Shown here one piece after another: positions 1 through 5,514 of a DNA stretch of 5,514 nucleotides. Under the pieces are notes generated by a model. It worked only from the letters and a program-made list of their open reading frames with translations. It made no database searches and was not told where the DNA came from. The DNA is from Ignavibacteriota bacterium (GTDB lineage: Bacteria > Bacteroidota > Ignavibacteria > Palsa-1295), in contig JANYLL010000325.1 of the NCBI GenBank assembly GCA_025357895.1, positions 1 to 5,514 on the forward strand. The letters run 5' to 3'. How positions within the stretch are numbered: position 1 is the first letter of the stretch; the number at the start of each line of letters is the position of its first letter. The translations under genes and the position numbers were made by a program.

Positions 1-418
1 TATTATAGAATCTTTTTCCGAAGCGCGTTCCCATCTCTGTTGCCCATGTATCGGCAGTTGCAGTAGCAAGCGCGCCGAGGAAGAGCAGCGATATTTCTTC
101 GCGCAGATCGTGACGTAAGGCAATGATGATCATAGCCAGCGCTGGAATTCCGCCATTGCATAGAACCTGTTTCCAATTTCTCGCATCCCCCCGCCTTTGC
201 AAGGCGGGGGCTAGGGGGCGGTTGAGTCGGGAGAGCAATGACCCGCTCAGGAAAAAACACACAAGCAGCACCGAAGCGCTGATGCCACCGAATGCAAAGA
301 TAATTCCGCCGACGATTGCCGCCGCGATCATTCCCGATAACGAGAGCAGGCGGAGTTTATAAGCCGCGAAAGAAATTGCGAGCGCAACAAGGAATGATGA
401 TGCAATAGGTATGATCAT
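1..418 (-). CDS. DUF92 family integral membrane protein (VTE6/phytyl-phosphate-kinase-like), 3' end outside window
   Basis: The minus frame is open from the ATG at 416-418 to the left edge, giving 139 residues without a stop; the C-terminal half lies outside the window. Three motifs identify DUF92 (Pfam PF01940 / TIGR00297): KLRLLSLSG near residue 21-29, QVLCNGG at 84-90, and ATATADTWATEMGTRFGK at about 118-135, with D123 and E128 as likely conserved acidic residues. Hydrophobic segments lie at about 2-19, 28-43, 45-61, 90-100 and 109-122, so it is a polytopic inner-membrane protein. The family includes plant VTE6, which phosphorylates phytyl phosphate with a nucleotide donor; in bacteria without tocopherol the substrate is unknown, so an isoprenoid-phosphate kinase role is inference. 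The stop of the T9SS protein is 21 bp upstream in the same direction with no hairpin between them, suggesting co-transcription. No Shine-Dalgarno is visible before the ATG, but no other in-frame ATG is available between the upstream stop (440-442) and 418. A palindromic repeat is translated at residues 66-78. Confidence 0.88.
   Translation of the reverse strand, partial: MIIPIASSFLVALAISFAAYKLRLLSLSGMIAAAIVGGIIFAFGGISASVLLVCFFLSGSLLSRLNRPLAPALQRRGDARNWKQVLCNGGIPALAMIIIALRHDLREEISLLFLGALATATADTWATEMGTRFGKRFYN
185..223. repeat. GC-rich palindromic element translated in frame inside the DUF92 gene
   Basis: Positions 188-197 pair perfectly with 201-210 (10 bp, mostly G-C, loop TGC at 198-200). 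The stem is followed by a further G-rich tail, CTAGGGGGCGG, at 211-221. The element is far more GC-rich than its surroundings. On the minus strand it reads without a stop and encodes NRPLAPALQRRGD (residues 66-78), in the linker between the SLLSR segment and the conserved QVLCNGG motif, where DUF92 proteins vary in length. From memory, very similar C5-G-C-C-T-T hairpins recur as dispersed repeats in Bacteroidota/Chlorobiota genomes; that has not been searched here. Alternatively it is simply a GC-rich coding stretch of this gene, but the perfect stem and abrupt composition change argue against that. Confidence 0.7.
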
Positions 419-439
419 ATAAATAATACGAACGGAAAT

Positions 440-682
440 TTATTTATTTTTTATGAAGTGCGCTGAAGCTCTTCTTCCTGCTCCTTCAATTCCAATAGTA
501 TATGTGCCGGAAGCAAGTGTACTGACATCAAGAGAGTTTTGCAGCTTTCCTTTACCAATATGAAGCATCTGCCGGAAGACCTTCTGACCAAGCGCCCCGG
601 AAATAATGATAGAAATATCTTGCTCCTGTCTGGAATCTAATTCGAGCATGAGTCCGGCAAACGCAGGATTCGGATGAACGGA
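440..682 (-). other. T9SS type-A C-terminal sorting domain (coding segment)
   Basis: Residues about 1050-1129 match the Por secretion C-terminal sorting pattern: an HPNP opening, an alternating hydrophobic strand (LMLELD), a G-Q-K-V central turn, an LDVSTLASGTY segment and a short basic end, AHFIKNK. In this family the domain directs passage through the SprA/Sov pore and is normally cleaved by the PorU sortase, with cargo attached to the cell surface or released. The presence of the PorU machinery in this organism is assumed and not visible in the window. Confidence 0.9.
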
Positions 683-3600
683 CATATTATCGAACGGCAA
701 TTTGCCATGCAGATAATTTTCGAGGCTAACATCACCGCAAAGCGAATTATAGGTAAAGACCGATTGGTTTTCTTCTAAAACATCATTGCATGGAGTGAAG
801 GTTGGCTCATTACTATTCAACTGCAAATTCTTTAGTGTAAGACGATCGATAGAGTCTGCTGAAAGATAAACTTTAAATCTTAACTTTGCTACTGTTCCGC
901 TCATATTGGAAATCATCGGAGCGCCTGCAATATGCAGATGACCGTTCGTAAATGTCACAAAATTATTTCCGGCAGAGGTGAGGTATTCAAGAAGATCGGT
1001 ATTTTCATTTAGATCGACCTCAATGGTCTTCGTATCTGCAAGGTCTTCATCGGAGTGAAGTTCAAATTCGATACTATCGCCGGCTGTAGCAGTTATCTTC
1101 GAGGGCATAAGATAGATATGATGCATGAGCGGATACTTATATTTGCATACAAGCTTTGCCTGCTTTGATTTATCGGCATCATTTCCCCAGATAGAAATGA
1201 CTCCTTCCGAAAGCGGCTTGCGGCCTATTGTATCGAGTAATATAACGAGCGGTATCATGCCCGTATCTCCTGGTGGAATAAGGAGCGGCAGCACTAAAGT
1301 ACCTATGCCGAAACCTAAACCACGGATCGTTGCGCTATCGATTCGGAGCGTATCACAGCCGCTATTAAAGAACGTAATGAGGCTATCTTGCGGCACACAA
1401 AGAGATCGCAATCCGAAATTCAGTGAGTCAGAGAGAAAATTGATTGTTGCGATTCCATTTCCGATAGAGCCGCGCAAAGGCAGCATTTTAAAAGTTGAAT
1501 CCGATACGTTATTGATCGAATGTGCAGCTATGCTGACGCTTCCGGTTTTTGCTCCTTTGGTAAGCGGCTTCAGGTAAATACTAAAATGCTCGGTATCACC
1601 GGGTGCAATCGATCCGGTTTGCAAACCCGATGCAGAATAATCCTTAGCACCAATCAGCGATGCATCAGTAATAATAAGGGTATCGCAGCCTAAGTTTGTA
1701 ATAAATCCGGAAATGGAATCTCGTGAAGAACAGATCGTCATCGGAGCGAAATCAAGCGAAGCAGGACTAACGGCAAGTATTCCTGTTCCATCACCGACCG
1801 AGCCTTTTATTACTAATGTTATTGAAGATGAATCGGCTATATTATTAATAGAATGTGCAGCGATCTGAATACTTCCATTTATTGTACCCTTGGTTTGTGG
1901 AGTAAGGTATATAATAAATTTTTCAGTATCGCCGGGAGCAAGCGATCCGGAGTTTAAACCTTTTGTCGAATAACCCGGGCTTGAGAGCAGCAATGCATTA
2001 TCTATAATAAGTGTATCGCATCCGGTATTGGTGATAAATCCATCCAGTGAATCTATGGCTGAGCAGATCGTTTTTTTTGCAAAATTCAGAGTAGGTGGCT
2101 GAGCAGAAAGTACACCTTTGCCATCTCCGACTGAACCGGTAAGCGAAAGCATCTTCGTCGTTGAAGGTAAGGGAGTGTGAAGTGAATGCGCAACGATCTT
2201 CATGCTGCTGTTCTTTGCGCCTTTTGAATGCGGCGTAAGATAGACCGTAAAATATATTGTATCACCCGGAGCAAGTTTCCCGGTCTGTAATCCGCTCATC
2301 GAATAATCTGTTCCGGGAAGCAATGAAGCTTGATCGATCACCAAAGAATCGCAACCGGTATTAGTAATAAATCCTTTCAGTGAATCCTTAGATGAGCAGA
2401 TCGTCATGGGAAGAAAATGCAGCCCTGCGGAAGTCTCGGAAAGTACTCCCAATCCATAGCCGACCGATCCGCTCATGATTATAGTGGTTATTGTTTGAGT
2501 TAAGGTCAGGTCATGGAGGGAGTGCCAGGTTATCTCAACACTACCGTTTGTGCCACCTATTGTTTGTGACGGCATAAGGTAGATCGTATAAAACATAGTA
2601 GCACCCGGAGCAAGTCTTCCGGTTCGAAATCCCTTAGAACTATAATCCTGACCTCTAAAGAGAATCGTATCGATCACAAATGTGTCGCATCCCGAGTTGG
2701 TAATATATCCCTTCAAGGAATCTTTAGAAGAGCAAAGAGTCATCGGAGTGAAGTTCAAGAACGAGGGCTTTACTGCAAGAAGACCGTTGCATTGTAAATC
2801 CCCATCAACAAGGATCACGCCCCAAATGCTGTTACTGGTATTACTGGAATTCAAATAGCCGGAGGTATTTAGTTGAAGCGTATTATCCAACGGTTTTACA
2901 AGCGTGCGGATATCAGAAAGTGCATCAGCTTTGCCCATCGGAAGATCTTCATTATCGCTGCCTAAACCATGGAGCGTAATATTATCATAGTAGAAATTAG
3001 CAAAAGGTCCTCCGCAAATTCCGGAATTAGGTTCGGGTCCGTATATCGTGCCAAGGAAATTACCGTTGCAACGAATATCTTCACCGTCCGAAAGTTCGCA
3101 GATATATCCTCCATAGATAGCAAGCCCTAATGGGCTTTTGCCTTGTGCATGAAAAGAAACAGGAAGCGTATAATCTAATCTACCTGAAAAATTCAATTGG
3201 TTCAGGAAAACACTTACCCGAGTTTTGAATGTTGTAGGCATTTGGTATGTAACCAAAATATAGAAATCGGTGAATCTACCGGCCGGCGAAGCAATCTGGC
3301 TGGGGATGGTCAGGGTCTGCGTTTGTTGGGATGGCGTTATTGCATTGCTGACATCGATCGCATGTACGGTTGCAGGTGAATTATAGATGGAATTAAAGCC
3401 CGGAGTAACGGCATTCAGATCGTTAAATGTAAATTGAGATCCATTGAGTGTCACTGTCAATGGTGTGAGGCTATGGTAATCTCCTGCGAAAAGTATTGCC
3501 TTCCGAATTGTTGCGTTTGCCGGAATATGAAGCTGAATGGTCCCGGTACCTGCACCATTATATACAGGGGCATACCCACCGGCAGTAACGCCGCCAAAAA

Positions 3601-3829
3601 AACTATCCTGATAATAGAGTATCTGTGCTTTTGCGCTTTCGTGTAATGTAATAGCGCAAACTAATACAGTAATAACTTTAAAAATCGGCAACAATTTGAA
3701 CCGGAAAGCATAGCGTAGTGCTTTAAGACAAGAAAGGAAGAAACAGGAAGGATTCCTTCTATACATGATCAGCAAATATACGCATTTTTTGAAATAGAGC
3801 AGATAATAACTCCTTTGCGAATCATTCAC
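440..3829 (-). CDS. large secreted/surface multidomain protein with ASH-like repeats and T9SS type-A sorting domain
   Basis: A 1129-codon protein, likely exported by Sec and then across the outer membrane by the type IX system. Residues 45-61 form a hydrophobic signal core ending in AKA68|Q69, a good signal peptidase I site. Residues 69-347 are a beta-rich module I do not recognise, with Cys at 244, 254, 272 and 347. Five tandem Ig-like repeats follow (349-460, 461-571, 572-682, 683-791, 792-897), resembling ASH/HYDIN or 'choice-of-anchor D' domains. Residues 903-1015 look cohesin-like (AGDSIEFELHSDEDL, GTVAKLRFKVYL). The C-terminus from about 1050 has the TIGR04183-type sorting pattern: HPNP at 1052-1055, GALGQKVF at 1078-1085, LDVSTLASGTYTIGIEG at 1100-1116, and a final AHFIKNK. 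No catalytic motif is visible, so an adhesive or structural role is the plain inference. The start is uncertain: 3829 is a GTG with GGAG abutting it, and ATG at 3764-3766 (residue 22) is an alternative, leaving a 47-residue signal. The DUF92 gene follows 21 bp downstream. Confidence 0.9.
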   Translation of the reverse strand: MNDSQRSYYLLYFKKCVYLLIMYRRNPSCFFLSCLKALRYAFRFKLLPIFKVITVLVCAITLHESAKAQILYYQDSFFGGVTAGGYAPVYNGAGTGTIQLHIPANATIRKAILFAGDYHSLTPLTVTLNGSQFTFNDLNAVTPGFNSIYNSPATVHAIDVSNAITPSQQTQTLTIPSQIASPAGRFTDFYILVTYQMPTTFKTRVSVFLNQLNFSGRLDYTLPVSFHAQGKSPLGLAIYGGYICELSDGEDIRCNGNFLGTIYGPEPNSGICGGPFANFYYDNITLHGLGSDNEDLPMGKADALSDIRTLVKPLDNTLQLNTSGYLNSSNTSNSIWGVILVDGDLQCNGLLAVKPSFLNFTPMTLCSSKDSLKGYITNSGCDTFVIDTILFRGQDYSSKGFRTGRLAPGATMFYTIYLMPSQTIGGTNGSVEITWHSLHDLTLTQTITTIIMSGSVGYGLGVLSETSAGLHFLPMTICSSKDSLKGFITNTGCDSLVIDQASLLPGTDYSMSGLQTGKLAPGDTIYFTVYLTPHSKGAKNSSMKIVAHSLHTPLPSTTKMLSLTGSVGDGKGVLSAQPPTLNFAKKTICSAIDSLDGFITNTGCDTLIIDNALLLSSPGYSTKGLNSGSLAPGDTEKFIIYLTPQTKGTINGSIQIAAHSINNIADSSSITLVIKGSVGDGTGILAVSPASLDFAPMTICSSRDSISGFITNLGCDTLIITDASLIGAKDYSASGLQTGSIAPGDTEHFSIYLKPLTKGAKTGSVSIAAHSINNVSDSTFKMLPLRGSIGNGIATINFLSDSLNFGLRSLCVPQDSLITFFNSGCDTLRIDSATIRGLGFGIGTLVLPLLIPPGDTGMIPLVILLDTIGRKPLSEGVISIWGNDADKSKQAKLVCKYKYPLMHHIYLMPSKITATAGDSIEFELHSDEDLADTKTIEVDLNENTDLLEYLTSAGNNFVTFTNGHLHIAGAPMISNMSGTVAKLRFKVYLSADSIDRLTLKNLQLNSNEPTFTPCNDVLEENQSVFTYNSLCGDVSLENYLHGKLPFDNMSVHPNPAFAGLMLELDSRQEQDISIIISGALGQKVFRQMLHIGKGKLQNSLDVSTLASGTYTIGIEGAGRRASAHFIKNK
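1139..2785 (-). repeat. five tandem ~111-codon repeats (ASH/HYDIN-like Ig folds) within the T9SS protein
   Basis: Repeat boundaries on the DNA are about 2450-2785, 2117-2449, 1784-2116, 1457-1783 and 1139-1456. Repeats 1-4 share the order G(V/I/L)L(A/S), a strand ending in NF/HF/DF, C-S-(S/A)-x-D-S, GxITNxGCD, a GLxxGxLAPGDT turn, YLxP, an AHS strand and G-S-V/I-G-x-G. Repeat 5 is divergent: it keeps CVPQDSL, NSGCDTL and IPPGDTG but lacks the AHS strand. Every unit has a Cys pair 14-15 residues apart (366/381, 478/493, 589/604, 700/715, 811/825), which may form a disulfide after export; that is inference. The DNA copies clearly differ at synonymous positions, so this is old protein-level duplication rather than recent DNA expansion. 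Confidence 0.85.
3773..3780 (-). promoter_or_regulatory. candidate Bacteroidota-type -7 box (TATATTTG) for the T9SS gene
   Basis: The minus strand reads TATATTTG, an exact match to the TAnnTTTG -7 consensus of Bacteroidota primary sigma factors. It lies 6 nt before the internal ATG at 3764-3766. If it is used, transcription would start at or just after that ATG, ruling out the GTG at 3829 and implying a leaderless or downstream start. No clear TTG -33 element is seen at the right distance, and the sequence is AT-rich, so chance occurrence is quite possible. Confidence 0.25.
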
Positions 3830-3841
3830 TCCATAATCCCG

Positions 3842-3849
3842 TATTTTTG
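3842..3849 (+). promoter_or_regulatory. candidate Bacteroidota-type -7 box (TATTTTTG) for the flippase gene
   Basis: TATTTTTG matches TAnnTTTG and lies 10 nt before the flippase ATG. A TTTG at 3814-3817 could be a -33 element, but the 24-nt gap is longer than usual. The predicted transcript would have only a few nucleotides of leader. The last G also starts GAAG (3849-3852), the only Shine-Dalgarno-like stretch before the ATG, so the two roles conflict. Low confidence because short AT-rich matches are common. Confidence 0.25.
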
Positions 3850-3859
3850 AAGATAATTC

Positions 3860-5386
3860 ATGCGCAAAGAACTCGCCGCACTATCGAAGGAAACGCTGAT
3901 CTACGGAGGCAGCACGGTTATCGTGCGGTTTCTGAATTTTCTGCTTGTCCCTTTTTATGTCAATGTTCTGGCAACGACGGCGGAGTATGGCGTCGTGAGT
4001 TCGCTCTATGCCTGGATCGCATTTTTGAATGTCATCTATCCTCTCGGTCTTGAAGGCGCATTTTTCCGCTATGCTTCGCGCGGCGATAATGAAGCGGTTG
4101 ACCATGTAAAAGAAAAATCGCTTTTCAGTTCTTCATTTAATCTGCTTGCAGTTTTTGGAATATTGTTATCGGCATTGATCTTTCTCCTTGCTCCTTCATT
4201 AGCGGCGCCGATCTTTCATGATCCGAATGTTGATATCACTCCGCAGCTTCCGGTCTTTATTCGCATTCTGCGCTATTCATCTGTTATTATGCTTTTTGAT
4301 AGCCTTGCCGTACTGCCATTCGCAGCATTGCGGCTCGAGCGCAAACCTAAAATTTTCGGGATGATAAAAATTATAAATGTCATTACGATGCTGGCATTTA
4401 ATTTTATTCTGATCATCGGTTTGCGAACGGGAGTTGAAGGTATTTTCATTGCGAATATGATCGCCTCGGCGCTTACATTTATCATTCTCATTCCGAGCTT
4501 CATAAAAAAATGGATGCTGAAATTCGATAGTGCAACCATAAAACGAATGCTTCCTTTCGGATTGACAAACGTGCCTGCCTATCTTGGTGCGATGATGGTG
4601 CAAGTCATTGACCGTCCGATCGTGCAATCATATCTTGGCTTAGGTGCAGTCGGAGTCTATCAGGCGAATTACCGGATGGGATTTATCATGATGGTTTTTG
4701 TCAGTCTCTTCGAATATGCCTGGCGTCCATTCTTTATGCGGCAACATAAAACTAATGATGCCGAAGCGCGAAAATTATTCTCGCTGATCTTTACGTATTT
4801 CATGGCTGCTTCGCTTGTCGGGTTTTTGCTGCTTGCTTTTTTTCTTCCTTATATATTAACGACTCCGATTTTCGGAAGACAGTTGTTGCCGATGCGATAT
4901 GCAGCAGGTATAAGTATTATACCTGTGATACTTTTTGCCTACATTTTTCAGGGAATGTATACCAATTTTATTGCAGGTATATATATAGAAGAGAAAAACA
5001 GATCGCTTCCGCTCATTACCGGCTTGGGCGCGGCGACAAATATTATAGTAAATTTAATTCTCATTCCCATCATGGGAATCATGGGCGCCGCAATTGCAAC
5101 GCTTGCGGCTTATATTGTGATGGCATTTGCTATTTATCGTGTTTCGCAAAAGGCATATCCGATCGCTTATGATTGGAGCAGAGTAATAAAACTTTTTCTG
5201 ATCGTCGGAGCTGCTTATGGAGCAGAAAGAATTTTAGTGCTTGCCAATATTATCAATGACAATGCAATACTTTTTATTTTGCGGCTTGGATTAACGGCAG
5301 TAGTTTTTATTGCACTTTTTGCATTCGGTTTTTTCTCGGATAGAGAGAAGAAATTTTTGAAGGAGAAATTGAGAATAGGGAAATAA
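3860..5386 (+). CDS. Wzx/MVF-type polysaccharide (oligosaccharide-lipid) flippase
   Basis: A complete 508-aa inner-membrane protein of the polysaccharide biosynthesis/flippase family (MOP superfamily), which flips undecaprenyl-linked oligosaccharides from the cytoplasmic to the periplasmic face. Length and hydropathy fit: about 14 hydrophobic segments, near residues 14-35, 43-64, 92-112, 138-158, 168-188, 194-213, 232-250, 262-284, 305-331, 346-366, 385-403, 407-427, 441-462 and 467-492. Family-like stretches include an N-terminal helix with GGSTVIVRFLNFLLVPFY, a loop with LRLERKPKIFG at 158-167, and DRPIVQSYLGLGAVGVYQA at 251-269, which resembles the usual 'D...LG...VG.Y..A' segment of these transporters. 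The C-terminus is basic (DREKKFLKEKLRIGK). ATG at 3860 is chosen because it opens directly into the conserved amphipathic N-terminus, with a weak GAAG 7 nt upstream. The substrate cannot be told from sequence. No glycosyltransferase or polymerase is in the window, so it may stand alone or lead a cluster continuing to the right. A lipid II flippase (MurJ) is possible but less likely. Confidence 0.88.
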   Translation: MRKELAALSKETLIYGGSTVIVRFLNFLLVPFYVNVLATTAEYGVVSSLYAWIAFLNVIYPLGLEGAFFRYASRGDNEAVDHVKEKSLFSSSFNLLAVFGILLSALIFLLAPSLAAPIFHDPNVDITPQLPVFIRILRYSSVIMLFDSLAVLPFAALRLERKPKIFGMIKIINVITMLAFNFILIIGLRTGVEGIFIANMIASALTFIILIPSFIKKWMLKFDSATIKRMLPFGLTNVPAYLGAMMVQVIDRPIVQSYLGLGAVGVYQANYRMGFIMMVFVSLFEYAWRPFFMRQHKTNDAEARKLFSLIFTYFMAASLVGFLLLAFFLPYILTTPIFGRQLLPMRYAAGISIIPVILFAYIFQGMYTNFIAGIYIEEKNRSLPLITGLGAATNIIVNLILIPIMGIMGAAIATLAAYIVMAFAIYRVSQKAYPIAYDWSRVIKLFLIVGAAYGAERILVLANIINDNAILFILRLGLTAVVFIALFAFGFFSDREKKFLKEKLRIGK

Positions 5387-5419
5387 ATTTAGGAATGCAT
5401 CCCCTTAAGGTTTACTGTC

Positions 5420-5469
5420 ATTCTTCACTACGTCTTTTTTGCGGCAGCAAAAAAGACGTAGTGAAGAAT
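5420..5469. repeat. perfect 23-bp inverted repeat with 4-nt loop, downstream of the flippase
   Basis: Positions 5420-5442 are exactly complementary to 5447-5469, with loop GGCA at 5443-5446. The arms read ATTCTTCACTACGTC followed by T6 and GC on the left, and the mirror on the right. It begins 33 bp after the flippase stop. It is not a canonical intrinsic terminator: the T-run is inside the stem and the right arm is followed by CCCGTTATG rather than a T tract. The flank TGTCATTCT and the end GAAGAATCCC resemble, from memory, a dispersed palindromic repeat common in Bacteroidota/Chlorobiota (TGTCATTCTGAGCG... type), with the centre replaced. It could still form a strong mRNA 3' hairpin. Confidence 0.85.
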
Positions 5470-5514
5470 CCCGTTATGTTTGTAGAGAAATTTCGCCATA
5501 TATAACGGGATTCT
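5465..5514. repeat. second inverted repeat (13 bp arms) overlapping the first and reaching the window edge
   Basis: Positions 5465-5477 (AGAATCCCGTTAT) are exactly complementary to 5502-5514, with a 24-nt loop at 5478-5501. The left arm shares bases 5465-5469 with the right arm of the preceding hairpin, so the two cannot fully form at once. The right arm ends exactly at the window edge, so the repeat may be longer. If it continues TTCACTACGTC, the unit is a third copy of the same arm in inverted orientation. Confidence 0.75.

Noticed and set aside
3..260. 85-codon minus-strand reading frame starting MFFPERVIALPTQ
   Set aside because: It overlaps the DUF92 gene in another frame. The DUF92 frame carries conserved family motifs, while this one has no recognisable pattern and its TQPPPSPRLAKAGG stretch is just the palindromic repeat read in a different frame.
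123..362. 79-codon plus-strand reading frame
   Set aside because: It is antisense to DUF92, has no domain pattern or ribosome site, and its composition follows the complementary codons.
1125..1577. 150-codon plus-strand reading frame antisense to the T9SS gene
   Set aside because: It lies entirely opposite a clear repeat-bearing protein and shows no independent protein features.
1139..2785. CRISPR-like or recent tandem DNA repeat
   Set aside because: The 333-bp periodicity is a protein-domain repeat with diverged DNA, with no short identical direct repeats or spacers.
3641..3700. Lipoprotein signal (lipobox) around TVLVCAIT in the T9SS protein
   Set aside because: The residue before the Cys is Val rather than Gly, Ala or Ser, and an ordinary signal peptidase I site, AKA|Q, follows.
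4273..4627. Minus-strand reading frames of 88 and 116 codons opposite the flippase
   Set aside because: They are antisense to conserved membrane segments of the flippase, and their His/Arg/Asn-rich composition is typical of complement translation.
5420..5469. Intrinsic terminator for the flippase
   Set aside because: The stem is strong, but the T-run is within the stem and no T tract follows the right arm; it is better described as a palindromic repeat, though it might still affect transcript ends.

Overview
The window looks like chromosomal DNA from a member of the Bacteroidota/Chlorobiota (FCB) group. The strongest evidence is a very large secreted protein that ends in a typical type IX secretion (T9SS) type-A sorting domain, a system essentially confined to that group. 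Two TAnnTTTG-like promoter motifs, weak Shine-Dalgarno sites and slightly AT-rich coding sequence fit the same group. The stacked ASH/HYDIN-like repeats followed by a cohesin-like module recall Ignavibacteria/Kapabacteria-type lineages, but the genus cannot be settled from the sequence alone.

Layout: (1) Positions 1-418, minus strand, hold the N-terminal 139 codons of a DUF92 integral membrane protein (the family that includes plant VTE6 phytyl-phosphate kinase), cut by the window edge. A GC-rich palindromic element at 185-223 lies in frame within its cytoplasmic-loop-like linker. (2) Positions 440-3829, minus strand, hold a 1129-codon secreted or surface protein: signal peptide, unknown beta-rich N-terminal module, five tandem repeats of about 111 residues each carrying a conserved Cys pair, a cohesin-like module and a T9SS C-terminal sorting domain. 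It lies 21 bp upstream of the DUF92 gene in the same direction, so the two probably share a transcript. (3) Positions 3830-3859 form a very short divergent intergenic region with possible promoters on both strands. (4) Positions 3860-5386, plus strand, hold a complete 508-aa polytopic flippase of the Wzx/MVF type. (5) Positions 5387-5514 are noncoding and hold two overlapping, mutually exclusive inverted repeats that look like dispersed palindromic repeats rather than an ordinary terminator.

Functionally, the three genes all concern the envelope: lipid-linked glycan flipping, a putative isoprenoid or phytyl phosphate kinase-like membrane protein, and a T9SS cargo protein. T9SS type-A cargo is commonly anchored to a lipopolysaccharide, so a link to the flippase is conceivable, but divergent adjacency is the only support here. 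I see no RNA gene, CRISPR array, transposase, toxin-antitoxin pair or defence system. I do not see a convincing undescribed multi-gene system. The most unusual items are the palindrome translated inside DUF92 and the nested inverted repeats at the right edge.
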